This document shows, in pieces, positions 16,935-24,407 of a DNA stretch of 64,000 nt. Made by a program: the position numbers and the translations under genes. Origin of the DNA: Hyphomicrobiaceae bacterium (lineage in GTDB: Bacteria > Pseudomonadota > Alphaproteobacteria > Rhizobiales > Hyphomicrobiaceae); contig JAHDXT010000004.1 of assembly GCA_023384095.1 (NCBI GenBank), positions 62,001 through 126,000 of the forward strand, in the 5' to 3' direction. The notes under the pieces were generated by a model. The model was not told the origin of the DNA, ran no database searches, and was given only the letters and a program-made list of their open reading frames with translations. Positions within the stretch are counted from its first letter, which is position 1. Every line of letters begins with the position of its first letter.

Positions 16935-18683
16935 CTAGGGTCGTGACAGACCCGCTATCGATCTTCCGCGGTTCAGGGTCCAGGTCACACGACTTGGGCC
17001 GACATGACCTATAACCATATGCCCGCGGTAGGACTCAAGCGCCGGCCGCCACGGGGCCAGCGTGAAGGTGTCCTCCCGGCGAATGACCGCGATCTTGCCG
17101 GTCGGCGTCGTGATGGTGTGATCGTAGGTGCCGGTGATCTGGGCGCCCGTCGCGGCCGGAATGAAGGTGGCGTTGAGACGCCGTGAGACGTCGGCAGCCA
17201 GACGCCGCGTCTCAGCCTGGCGCAGCGCCTTCATCATGTCCGCACGCGGCACACTCTCGCCGGTTTGCGATACCTCCAGCAGCCGCCGGCTGATGAGCCA
17301 GTCGGTGCGCGCCTTCAGGGCCTTGTTGACCTCGACGGTGAAGCCCGATGTCCGAATTTCCGGCTGCCACTTGGAAACGATCGCCTGATCCAGCCACGTC
17401 GGGCCATCGTAGGTGGTCTGACGATCGAGGTCCGCGGCGGAGAGAAGATGAAGCCGTGGCACCGACGATGGCTTCTCGTTGAGGCGGTCGCCAGCCATGG
17501 CGACGATGTTGCCGCGGACCGGCACCATCTCCGGTTTCAGGCGGCCGAGCTCGGCATAGTGCACGCGACCGTCGACGGCATCGATGATGACCCAGGTGTT
17601 GTCGGTGATCTCGTCCACCATGCCGACGCCGACCACCTTGCCGACGAGCGGGGCCTTGCGCGGTCCGCGCTCGAAGAGCGCCATGGCCGCGGCACTGCGC
17701 TCGATTCCGGCCTCCTTCAAGGCGCGCTGCATCATCTTGAACTTGTCAGCGCGGTTGCCGAGCTGGCGCAGCTTGGTCTCGGCGTTGGCGTCAAGAGCCC
17801 ACACGCCCTGCTGGCGTTCCTCGGCCAGCCCTAAGCGCTGCAATGTCCTGAGCCGCCCGATCCGCAGCGTCCGCTGCGTCGGATCATTCTCCTCATTGGC
17901 GGTGATGACGAGGATGTTGTCCTTCGCCCGCGCAATGAGCTGCCGGTCGAGACGCGTCAGGCGCTCCTGGCCGACTTCGTCGAAGAGCTTCTGCAGGCGC
18001 TCGAGCTGTGTCTCGGGGCCGAGCTCCAGCGTCACTAGGGCCTGGGCACGGGCACGCACGCCATGGCCGATGTAATCCCGGGCCATGACGAGGTCGCGGC
18101 CCTGGTCGTCACGCCCGCGGATGACGATGTGCGTGTGGGGGTGGCCGGTATTGAAATGATTGACCGCCACCCAGTCGAGCTTGGTGTCGAGGTCGCGCTC
18201 CATCTGCGCGAGGAGATCTCGGATGAACGGCTTGAGGTCCGAGAGCCGCGCGCTGTCCTCGGCAGAGACGATGAAGCGGAACTGATGGGGGTCTTGCTCC
18301 GAGCGCTCGAGGAATGCGGCGCCATCAATGTCGTCATGCTGCGCGGCATACAGGCGTCCCGATTCGCCCTCTCGGGTGACGCCATCGCGCTGGATGTATT
18401 TGAGGTGCGCACGCGCCGCGCCCATACCGCCACGGGCGATGCGCGTGTAGCGCGCCTTGACCATGACGCGGCGACTGCCTGGTGCGATGAGTCCGGCGGC
18501 TGCGCGCACACCGGCACCCATGCCGCGCTTCGGCATGGCCGATGTGATGTGGCCGCGCTGCCGCATGGCACGCGCGCCGGTTTGGCCGGCTGCTCTCAAG
18601 ACCTGCGTGCTTGTGCGCAACGAAGCCGAACTCGTGGTGTCGCGAATGCGTCCGAGCTTCGGTCTGAACTCGTCTTGAACCAT
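16935..18683 (-). CDS. rlxS: Relaxase/mobilization nuclease (VirD2-like, DUF3363; RlxS-like)
   Basis: The start is set at MVQDEFRPKLGRIRD, with GGGGGGT 5 nt upstream; the frame extends 30 codons further but without support. Length 582 aa. A basic N-terminus leads into the relaxase core with HPHTHIVIRG (about 181-190), the metal-binding HxH motif, and an upstream RFIVSAEDS strand; a long DUF3363 C-terminal region follows. This enzyme would nick and covalently hold the transfer origin for conjugation, as RlxS does for ICEMlSymR7A. The DUF736 gene lies upstream and the probable oriT region between them. Confidence 0.9.
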   Translation of the reverse strand: MVQDEFRPKLGRIRDTTSSASLRTSTQVLRAAGQTGARAMRQRGHITSAMPKRGMGAGVRAAAGLIAPGSRRVMVKARYTRIARGGMGAARAHLKYIQRDGVTREGESGRLYAAQHDDIDGAAFLERSEQDPHQFRFIVSAEDSARLSDLKPFIRDLLAQMERDLDTKLDWVAVNHFNTGHPHTHIVIRGRDDQGRDLVMARDYIGHGVRARAQALVTLELGPETQLERLQKLFDEVGQERLTRLDRQLIARAKDNILVITANEENDPTQRTLRIGRLRTLQRLGLAEERQQGVWALDANAETKLRQLGNRADKFKMMQRALKEAGIERSAAAMALFERGPRKAPLVGKVVGVGMVDEITDNTWVIIDAVDGRVHYAELGRLKPEMVPVRGNIVAMAGDRLNEKPSSVPRLHLLSAADLDRQTTYDGPTWLDQAIVSKWQPEIRTSGFTVEVNKALKARTDWLISRRLLEVSQTGESVPRADMMKALRQAETRRLAADVSRRLNATFIPAATGAQITGTYDHTITTPTGKIAVIRREDTFTLAPWRPALESYRGHMVIGHVGPSRVTWTLNRGRSIAGLSRP

Positions 18684-19133
18684 GGTGACCCCCCAACGGT
18701 GCGTCGTGTGTGGGGAGTTGCGGCGGAGGCAGAAAGTTACAAGGCGGAGTCGATAAAAGTGCCCGTATGACAAGGCGAATTTGGTGCGCTGACTCTACAG
18801 GCGAAAGTCCGGAGTCGCGTGAAGTCCAGTCACGACAGCCCATTAACGCATCGACGACTCCATCTTTTTATCTTGATGTCCTCTCCAGCCATCTCAGACA
18901 GCACCTTCGCCCTGAGGTCCCGTCTGAAGAAGCCGTTGGGGTCACGATACGCAGGTGAGGGGCGACAACGCCAGCAAGGTGACCAGGCTGATACCTGTGA
19001 CGCGCACTCATCATCAGGCTGTGGCAATTGCGCATGGATGACCGAGCGCACAATGTTGATTGCGTCGCAATGTCAATGGCCGTCGATCGCATGTCTGGGT
19101 GGGTGGGTGGGCCTCTTTGCGGAACGCGAAGAA
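18684..19133. other. Intergenic upstream of relaxase; probable location of oriT
   Basis: About 450 nt with no gene. It holds small imperfect repeats (for example GACTC...GAGTC around 18790-18815 and CGTGA...TCACG around 18818-18833) and a G-run (GGGTGGGTGGGTGGG, about 19097-19111) that could form a G-quadruplex. Relaxase genes of this type usually have oriT just upstream, so this is where to look. No nick site is identified. Confidence 0.3.
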
Positions 19134-19161
19134 GCCCTCGCGCCGGCGTCGGCGCGAGGGC
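19134..19161 (-). terminator. Rho-independent-type terminator of the DUF736 gene
   Basis: A perfect 12-bp inverted repeat (GCCCTCGCGCCG/CGGCGCGAGGGC, loop GCGT) begins 14 nt after the stop codon. On the minus strand it is followed by TTCTTCG. Strong GC hairpin with a short pyrimidine tail. Confidence 0.65.
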
Positions 19162-19175
19162 ATTGAGCCGGAGGC

Positions 19176-19496
19176 TCAATCCTGCGGCGTCCAGATCAGG
19201 GCGTAGGCGTTCGGATCGGACTGACCGGCGGCTCGGCCGAGGTTGGCGTAGAGCGTCTTGCCGAACTCAGGCGCCGAGATCGAAAGCGAGATGTACTCCT
19301 TGCCTGAGGTCTGACCGATGCGCTGCCAGCCGGCGCCGATCTCGATGCCTTGCGACATGACGCGGAAGTCCGGCTGGTTGTAGGTCTGCTTATCGCCGAC
19401 CGGAAGGATGGTGATCGGCGCGCGGACAGAGAGCGTCTTGAGCTCGCCTTCGTAGCGGCCGTCCTCGCGCTTGGTGACGTATCCGATGGTAGCCAT
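19176..19496 (-). CDS. DUF736 family protein
   Basis: A 106-aa protein beginning MATIGYVTKREDGRYEGEL and ending YALIWTPQD, matching the compact DUF736 family throughout. These proteins occur next to relaxase genes on rhizobial plasmids and ICEs; their role in transfer is unknown. A hairpin-rich leader precedes the gene and a strong terminator follows it, so it may be highly expressed as a single gene. Confidence 0.9.
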   Translation of the reverse strand: MATIGYVTKREDGRYEGELKTLSVRAPITILPVGDKQTYNQPDFRVMSQGIEIGAGWQRIGQTSGKEYISLSISAPEFGKTLYANLGRAAGQSDPNAYALIWTPQD

Positions 19497-19509
19497 GGTG
19501 TCAGTTCCT

Positions 19510-19560
19510 CACGTTGCTCCGGCGGAGGCCTACTCCCCCGCCGGTATGCGCGCAAACGTG
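19510..19560 (-). promoter_or_regulatory. Two-stem 5' leader of the DUF736 gene
   Basis: Minus-strand RNA forms an outer stem CACGTT/AACGTG enclosing CCGGCGGGGG/CCTCCGCCGG (10 bp with one G-U, loop AGTAGG). The outer stem ends directly at the GAGGAA ribosome-binding region. The layout resembles the ardC and parB leaders, although the sequence is different. Confidence 0.5.
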
Positions 19561-19921
19561 GCGGGCTGGAGCCTGAGGCACCCGCAGGGTCGGAACGAAG
19601 TGGAGGACCCGCGCAGCGCGCGGGTTGCCGCTAAGGCGACGCCTGCCACACAGTCGCAATAGTTCGGCGGGGATAGGGCTCTCCACCGCGGCCCGAGGAG
19701 CGGCGGTCTGGCGTCAGGTGCGCCACCAGGCAGGACAACAGCGGCAGTGAGCGATGCGTGCCTGGAGCTCGCGTTGGCCCGATCACGATGACGCTCGAGG
19801 CGATCGCCGACGCCACACGGCGCGGCGATCATGCAAGCTGAGACGGCGCCCACGCAGCCAGAGCAGGTCGGCAGGTGCAGCACTCGACTCAAGGCTCTGA
19901 GCCTGCCGCGGCGCCCGCGGA

Positions 19922-20005
19922 AGGGACCGTCACACGCATGTGCCGAGAGGTCGTCCTTGACCGGCGGCTCGGTCGAGCGGCCAATGCAGGTTGCGAGATA
20001 GGGCC
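19922..20005 (+). ncRNA. Candidate structured RNA element, copy 2
   Basis: Second copy of the element at 10070-10146. It has the shared ends, CCGAG/CTCGG with an inner GGTC/GACC hairpin, and a second stem GCGGCC/GGTTGC containing two G-U pairs that are valid only for plus-strand RNA. Like copy 1 it is divergent from a minus-strand element gene (DUF736 here, ardC there) and lies within the intergenic upstream of it. Confidence 0.5.
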
Positions 20006-20427
20006 CGACCGCCGGAGATCCTCAAGATCGAGGGCGGGACCGCCTAGACTGTTTTCTCCACGAGGGCGAAGGCGACTTGGGCATGGCAACGCTGCATCAC
20101 GATGGTTCCCGGAAGGGTCGACGTCATCGCCGGCAGCTGTCCTGATGCGATTGATTCCATGCACCGATCACGAGCAGCCGAGCGCAAATTGAATGTCGCA
20201 GTCCGCACTTCCCGGCGCGCCACAGAGCCAGGTATTTATCTTGCCTGCCTGAGAGAAACAATTTCGGCGCAATAAATCTGAAAGCGACACCATTCCGTCA
20301 CTATCAAAGCTGGCGGTCTATGGTAAAAGAAGCTCCTCATCTCAGATTGAGGAGCCATGCGTGCACTGCATATCTTAGGGTGCGGGTGTGATCGATGCAG
20401 ATCGAGGCATGGTGGGGCGACTGGCGC
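20006..20427. other. Intergenic, no gene recognised
   Basis: About 420 nt between the RNA element and the XRE regulator gene. It becomes relatively AT-rich around 20230-20340 (AATAAATCTG, TGGTAAAAGAAG), unlike the surroundings, and may hold a promoter or a remnant. Confidence 0.35.
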
Positions 20428-20682
20428 TTAGCAGGCGTCACCGTCCATAATTTTGATGAGCCGCCGTAACGCTGCGACAGGCTCTAATCCCAGAGCACGG
20501 ATGACATCGATGAATTCGATCACACTAAGGCGCCGCTCACCGCCCTCGTACTTGGCAACGAACGACTGTGGCTTATCGAGTCGCGCGGCAACGTCGGCCT
20601 GGGTCAGGCCACGCTCCTCCCGCAGGTCACGCAGCAGCTTGCGGAGCTTGGTTTGGCGCGGCGAGCGCAGCGTGTCGCGCAT
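20428..20682 (-). CDS. XRE-family helix-turn-helix repressor
   Basis: An 84-aa protein made of one HTH_3 domain: LRKLLRDLREERGLTQADVA then QSFVAKYEGGERRLSVIEF (about residues 13-60). It is transcribed divergently from the 144-aa gene, with two tandem dyads between them. This matches the layout of QseC, the XRE-type regulator of ICEMlSymR7A that controls a divergent antiactivator gene, but orthology is inferred from position only. Confidence 0.85.
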   Translation of the reverse strand: MRDTLRSPRQTKLRKLLRDLREERGLTQADVAARLDKPQSFVAKYEGGERRLSVIEFIDVIRALGLEPVAALRRLIKIMDGDAC

Positions 20683-20719
20683 CGTGGGAAGCCGGGGTCG
20701 TAGGTGACGGCTTCACCGC

Positions 20720-20754
20720 ATAATCCTAATTTCGGATTATCCCATTTTGGGATA
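20720..20754. promoter_or_regulatory. Tandem dyad operator between divergent genes
   Basis: ATAATCC-N7-GGATTAT (20720-20740) and TATCCC-N5-GGGATA (20738-20754) overlap by 3 nt. Both are perfect inverted repeats of related sequence (TATCC cores), lying between the XRE gene (start 20682) and the plus-strand gene (start 20791). Two unequal operators in a divergent promoter are the arrangement expected of a toggle controlled by the XRE protein. Confidence 0.6.
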
Positions 20755-20790
20755 TGCTGGAGGCCAACGGTTGAAACTGTGAGGATAGGA

Positions 20791-21225
20791 ATGGCGACCG
20801 GGACAGCGACAGCGGCGGCTTTCTTTGAGCGGGTAACCGACGGCCTGGAGTTCCTCCCTGCAAAGAGCTACGTCGTCGGCCTGCGGCCGTCGCATTCTGA
20901 TGCGCCGGTCGTACGAATTATACTGCCCGCCGAACTCGTTGATCGGACAGTGCTCGCGGGCGCGCAGTTGTCGGTCTGGCTGTCGGCCGTCGATGGCAGA
21001 CTTATGCTTGACGGCGCCGGCGTCGATGACGAGACGCTGGAGGCCGCCCTGGCTGCTGGTCCTCTGCGCGAGCAGACCCTCTTGTCATTGGTCGAGGCAT
21101 GTCTTGATCCGGATCATCTGGCAATGGAGGATGACCCGGTCGGCGACCTGACCGCCGTAAGAGCGCAGCTCGCCGAGGCTCTGGCCAAAGTCGATCGGGC
21201 CCTGGCGCGGTTGCAGCCTGGCTAA
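20791..21225 (+). CDS. Unknown protein (144 aa) divergent from the XRE regulator
   Basis: The ATG at 20791 has AGGATAGG 3-10 nt upstream; the frame opens earlier at 20704, but that start would place coding sequence over the dyads. The N-terminal half is beta-rich (SYVVGLRPSHSDAPVVRIIL, AQLSVWLSAVDGRLML) and the C-terminal half is helical and acidic, ending in RAQLAEALAKVDRALARL, a likely coiled coil. It has no HTH and is not DUF2285, so it is not a plain QseM homologue despite its position. It ends 3 nt short of the convergent traF stop. Confidence 0.65.
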   Translation: MATGTATAAAFFERVTDGLEFLPAKSYVVGLRPSHSDAPVVRIILPAELVDRTVLAGAQLSVWLSAVDGRLMLDGAGVDDETLEAALAAGPLREQTLLSLVEACLDPDHLAMEDDPVGDLTAVRAQLAEALAKVDRALARLQPG

Positions 21226-21228
21226 GTG

Positions 21229-21693
21229 TCATCGAGTCCAAAGGAACACGGCGGTACCGATGACGTGGTCACGGTCAATCGCCCCGAGGTATCGGCTATC
21301 GAAGCTGCCCGGCACGGTCGAAAGTACGAAGAGCTGTGATGTCGCGAGATGGCGGCATCTGTGCCAGCGCGGCAGCGGCCGTTGTCGCGCGTCGAGCATC
21401 TTGGCATGAGCGCGAGGCCGTCCGTTAATGGTGATGATCGCGCCGTGCCGGCACACTCTATCGCCGGCGCCCGCCACAACTGGCTTGATGAGCAAGGCAC
21501 GCGTCGGCAGGTAGCCCCGCACATTTGCCAGAGTCCTCACCGGCTCAGGGAGGCGGATGATTGCCAGCTGGCCCTTCGTCGGGGTGCTCGATTTCAGCAG
21601 GTATAGGCCAATTGGCATGCTGGGGCTGGCGTTCCAGAGCAGGGTTGGAACGGCCGCCTTCGGCCAAGCCAGCGCCAGCAGGCCGATCGTCAT
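21229..21693 (-). CDS. traF: TraF-like conjugal transfer signal peptidase (S26 family)
   Basis: The start is set at MTIGLLALAWPKAAVPTLLW, a single N-terminal hydrophobic anchor; 154 aa. The catalytic Ser lies in NASPSMPIGLY (about 24-34), the signature of TraF peptidases, and the Lys in LLIKPVVAGAGD (about 70-81). The enzyme matures the conjugative pilin in the periplasm. It follows the RdfS-like gene, whose frame overlaps it by about 149 nt, the same order (rdfS, traF) as in ICEMlSymR7A. Confidence 0.88.
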   Translation of the reverse strand: MTIGLLALAWPKAAVPTLLWNASPSMPIGLYLLKSSTPTKGQLAIIRLPEPVRTLANVRGYLPTRALLIKPVVAGAGDRVCRHGAIITINGRPRAHAKMLDARQRPLPRWHRCRHLATSQLFVLSTVPGSFDSRYLGAIDRDHVIGTAVFLWTR

Positions 21694-21931
21694 GGCGCCG
21701 AACGTGCACCGGCGGTGGGGAGCGGCTCTTGTCCGGTGCCGCCGTACGGGCGGCCCGCTGTTCGGACCATTCGAGCAGATCGCTGAGGCAATAGACGATG
21801 CGGCCGCCGTGGCGTCGAAATTTCGGGCCGGTCTTCTGCCACCGGTGATTGTCAAGCGTGCGCCGGGCCATGCGCAGCACCTTGGCTGCTTCGTCAACAA
21901 TCAGGAATACGTTGCCAGCTTTGTCGATCAT
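21545..21931 (-). CDS. RdfS-like winged-helix (AlpA/MerR-type) excision factor
   Basis: A 128-aa open frame whose first 60 residues are a clear helix-turn-helix domain: FLIVDEAAKVLRMARRTLDN, then GPKFRRHGGRIVYCLSDLLEW. The same short protein precedes traF in ICEMlSymR7A, where it is the excisionase RdfS. The residues after about 75 are Pro/Arg-rich and lie inside the traF coding region in another frame, so the true or ancestral stop may have been earlier and lost by an indel. Excisionase function is inferred from fold and gene order. Confidence 0.72.
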   Translation of the reverse strand: MIDKAGNVFLIVDEAAKVLRMARRTLDNHRWQKTGPKFRRHGGRIVYCLSDLLEWSEQRAARTAAPDKSRSPPPVHVRRHDDRPAGAGLAEGGRSNPALERQPQHANWPIPAEIEHPDEGPAGNHPPP

Positions 21932-22024
21932 GAGGCTACCCCCATCGGTTGCCCCACAAGTGTCCGCAATTTTTCCATCTCAGTGTAGCGACTGAATCCG
22001 CCTCCCCCTCAAACAGTCGCAAAC

Positions 22025-22841
22025 TCACTTTAGAAAGGCTCGATAACCGCCCGAGACGCACCTTTCGGCGCGCTGCCAGTTGCGACGCATGCGGGCGGGG
22101 AGACCGCCATTACGCCAATTCTGCTTAACAGCTTGCGCACCATGGATGATGATGGCCGCCTCCTGATAGCGGCGGCCGGCCGCTCTGCAATCGTACACGA
22201 TGAACCCGTCGCGCAGGTTGCCTGTGCGGGTGGTCCAGCGTGGAACCGAGGCGAATGTGGCATCGGTGGACAGAATGCGGCGCAGATCGGATAGCTGGGA
22301 CGCTGCCCGACCAAGCGTGTCGATGCCGCGTGCCATAAAGGTCAGCAGGACTGGCCCGCTTAGAATGTCGGCACCTTCGATCTCCAGTTGGAGGACAGCG
22401 CCGTTGGCGCGTACGAGCACGTGCTGGCGTCCTGCCGGATCAATGAGGATGTGCTCGACAGCCGTAAGCTCTGGAACGAGCACGGCACCATGAGCTGTGC
22501 GGTCGACCCGCTCAGCGACGACCGAGAGGATCGCCTGGCCGGCCGGTGGCACCCAGACATGATGTGCCTCGACTGCCGTCAGAGACGGATCAACGAAAGG
22601 AGCGAAGCGCCCACGCCTCGGCACGAGGTGATGGCTCGTGCATCCGCACAAGGATCGCTCCGCCCTTTAATCGAGTGCTGACCTGTCCATCCATCAATTG
22701 CGCGCGCGCCTCTTCCTGATAAGCTGGATTGCGCCGCAGGCCTTCCCAGGCCCAATCACGCCGGCTCAGCGTCCGCATGTAGTCGTAGGCGTCCAGAGTT
22801 GGCGGCCACGGTGGGCCGACGTAATGCCTAACGCGATACAT
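22025..22841 (-). CDS. fseA: FseA-like DUF6499-DUF2285 transcriptional activator made by +1 ribosomal frameshift
   Basis: Two frames must be joined. Frame A (22841 to 22596, MYRVRHYVGPPWPPTLDAYD...RAEAWALRSF) is a DUF6499 domain that ends at a UGA two codons after the slip site. Frame B (22594 to 22025, VDPSLTAVEAHHVWVPPAG... to GGYRAFLK) carries the DUF2285 extended-turn HTH. Joined, they give about 271 aa with an uninterrupted family-like sequence. In ICEMlSymR7A the equivalent genes msi172 and msi171 are fused by +1 slippage of tRNA-Phe from UUU to UUC to make FseA, the activator of rdfS. The same UUU-C occurs here. The start at 22841 fits AAGGA 7 nt upstream better than 22847. A simple inactivating mutation is the alternative. 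Confidence 0.85.
22595..22601 (-). promoter_or_regulatory. +1 ribosomal frameshift site (UCC UUU C)
   Basis: Minus-strand codons read UCC (22601-22599) UUU (22598-22596) CGU UGA. Slippage of tRNA-Phe by +1 from UUU to the overlapping UUC (22597-22595) moves reading into the DUF2285 frame (GUU GAU CCG) and bypasses the UGA at 22592-22590. This is the slip mechanism reported for FseA of ICEMlSymR7A. Confidence 0.75.
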
Positions 22842-23017
22842 TGGCATGTCCTTTTTCCGGTCAAACTCGTCAAGAACAGCTCTTCTCGTTCTCCTCCCCG
22901 GCGCGCGTTAGAAGCTTGAGGTATTCGCGGGAGTAACGCGGCCGAAAGCAATTGTGGACGAGCGCAGAATGACGGCGGTTAATGACAATGATCCGTCCAC
23001 CCCACAAGGCCTCCACA

Positions 23018-23065
23018 ATAGGAAGATAATTGAGCATTGCTGTCAAGCTAACTAATTGCTGTTAG
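23018..23065 (-). promoter_or_regulatory. Candidate activator-dependent promoter of the fseA-like gene
   Basis: On the minus strand TTGACA (23046-23041) is followed 17 nt later by a poor -10 (TCCTAT, 23023-23018). An 18-nt dyad, CTAAC-N8-GTTAG (23048-23065), abuts the -35. A strong -35 with a weak -10 and an 18-nt dyad at this spot is where a LuxR/TraR-type activator would bind; the sequence itself is not a classic tra box. Confidence 0.35.
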
Positions 23066-23134
23066 TCTAAGGAACGTTCGAACAACGCTGCCCCGGATCT
23101 GCGATTCTGCGGCTTCGATTCGCCTGGGGACGAG

Positions 23135-23335
23135 ATGAGCCCGCTGAGCTTTGCATCGCTCGCTTACGCTGCCAAGAAGAAGCGCACTAGGCGCGAGGCG
23201 TTTCTGGCCGAGATGGATGAGGTGGTCCCGTGGTCTCGGCTGGAAGCGGTGATCGAGCCATCCTGTCCCAAGATCGCTGACGAGATCGACTCTAGCTTCC
23301 GACCGAGCCGCAATTCTTGGGCACCGAGTTGCTGA
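23135..23335 (+). pseudogene. Remnant of an IS5-family transposase N-terminus
   Basis: The translation AAKKKRTRREAFLAEMDEVV followed by PWSRLEAVIEP is the conserved N-terminus of IS5-type transposases. Similarity stops after about 55 residues, just where the next conserved block should begin, and no inverted repeat or downstream DDE domain is present. It marks an old insertion at the right side of the ICE genes. Confidence 0.7.
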
Positions 23336-23564
23336 ACCGCCTCAACGAGCGCGCAGTCGCGACCTTCGCGCTTAGCCAGCTCAGAACCGTGCAGCGCCTC
23401 CTGACAGCATGCCGAGCAAGACAGCCCGGCAGCTCATTGACACGGCAAAACAGCAATGCGTTTGAACGAGCTGGAAATCCTCCGGAAGCGTACGAACACC
23501 GCCTATATCGAGAAGGCTCGCGATGAACTCTCGCGTTCTCGGTGATGCTCCATGGCATCGGCCA

Positions 23565-24407
23565 TTATGCGAGATCGGCCGAAGGGCGGTTCGCGCGGAC
23601 AACCATGATGGGGCATTTCGCGAGGCGCAGCACGTCTTTCAGAATTGCTGCACGTGGCACTTCCCATCGACCTCTCCAAGCGAGGACGATCATGTCGGTA
23701 GGCTGCTTTTCGGAGAATTCCAAGATTTCCGCTGCCGGATCACCGTGCGCAAGCAAGACACGCACGTGCAAATGGCCGAGCGGGCAAAGGCACGCGAGGC
23801 GTTGCGCGAACTCATTGCCCCAGGCAGGCCATTCGTACTGGGGATGATCAACATAGAGCGGGGTGGTGTAGCTGCCAGGCTCCTCAGGACCCGCCCTCAC
23901 GTCAGTTACGTGCGCCACCAGCAGCTCGGCATCTGCCCGCGCGGCGAGTGCCATAGCCGGCCTCAGTGCGGCGCTGGTGCTGGGCGTCCCATCGTGCGGC
24001 ACCAGCATATGCTGAAGGCGCCAGGATGCCACTCCGCGCTCCGGTGGTACGAGCACCACCGGACATGGAGAATCGCGAAGTACTGTCATGGCTGTGTGCC
24101 CGAGCAGCTTTGCAGGCCGGGGGCGGCTGTGCCGGCAAATAACGATCTGGCGCGGTCCTAGCTCGCGCGCGACTTGCGCAATTTCGGATTCGGGCTTCCC
24201 GATTCGAACGCCGATTTCAATGCCGTCGAGAACGTGTGTCCCGTGGCTCAGGACCTCGCGCAGGTCCGTCTCGCTCTGCTCTACATGGCCGACATGCAGG
24301 ACTTGGAGACGAAGTTGCTCAATTTCGGCGAGTACCTTCGCGACCGGCACTGCCGCCAGCGCCTGCATTGAGCCATCGAGCGGCAGGAGGATGACGGGTG
24401 CGCTCAT
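23565..24407 (-). CDS. Universal stress protein, two tandem USP domains
   Basis: A 280-aa protein: domain 1 (about 1-125, VILLPLDGSMQALAAV, HTAMTVLRDSPCPVVLVP) and domain 2 (about 135-275, MLVPHDGTPSTSAALRPAM, ILKDVLRLAKCPIMVV). The usual G-2x-G-9x-G(S/T) ATP loop is not well kept in either domain, so nucleotide binding is uncertain. The ATG overlaps the stop of the GH65 gene by ATGA, so the two are one operon. USPs of this type accompany hypoxia and stasis genes. Confidence 0.85.
   Translation of the reverse strand: MSAPVILLPLDGSMQALAAVPVAKVLAEIEQLRLQVLHVGHVEQSETDLREVLSHGTHVLDGIEIGVRIGKPESEIAQVARELGPRQIVICRHSRPRPAKLLGHTAMTVLRDSPCPVVLVPPERGVASWRLQHMLVPHDGTPSTSAALRPAMALAARADAELLVAHVTDVRAGPEEPGSYTTPLYVDHPQYEWPAWGNEFAQRLACLCPLGHLHVRVLLAHGDPAAEILEFSEKQPTDMIVLAWRGRWEVPRAAILKDVLRLAKCPIMVVRANRPSADLA

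Noticed and set aside
19889-20164. A conserved small protein (MRVTVP motif) encoded opposite both copies of the RNA element
   Set aside because: The two copies differ by 7 nt within the conserved block, so the reading frame is not kept; changes follow base pairing instead.
22590-22651. The DUF2285 frame as an independent gene starting at 22651
   Set aside because: The codons upstream of the slip site in that frame (MCGCTSHHLVPRR) are unlike the family, whereas joining at UUU-C restores family-like sequence.
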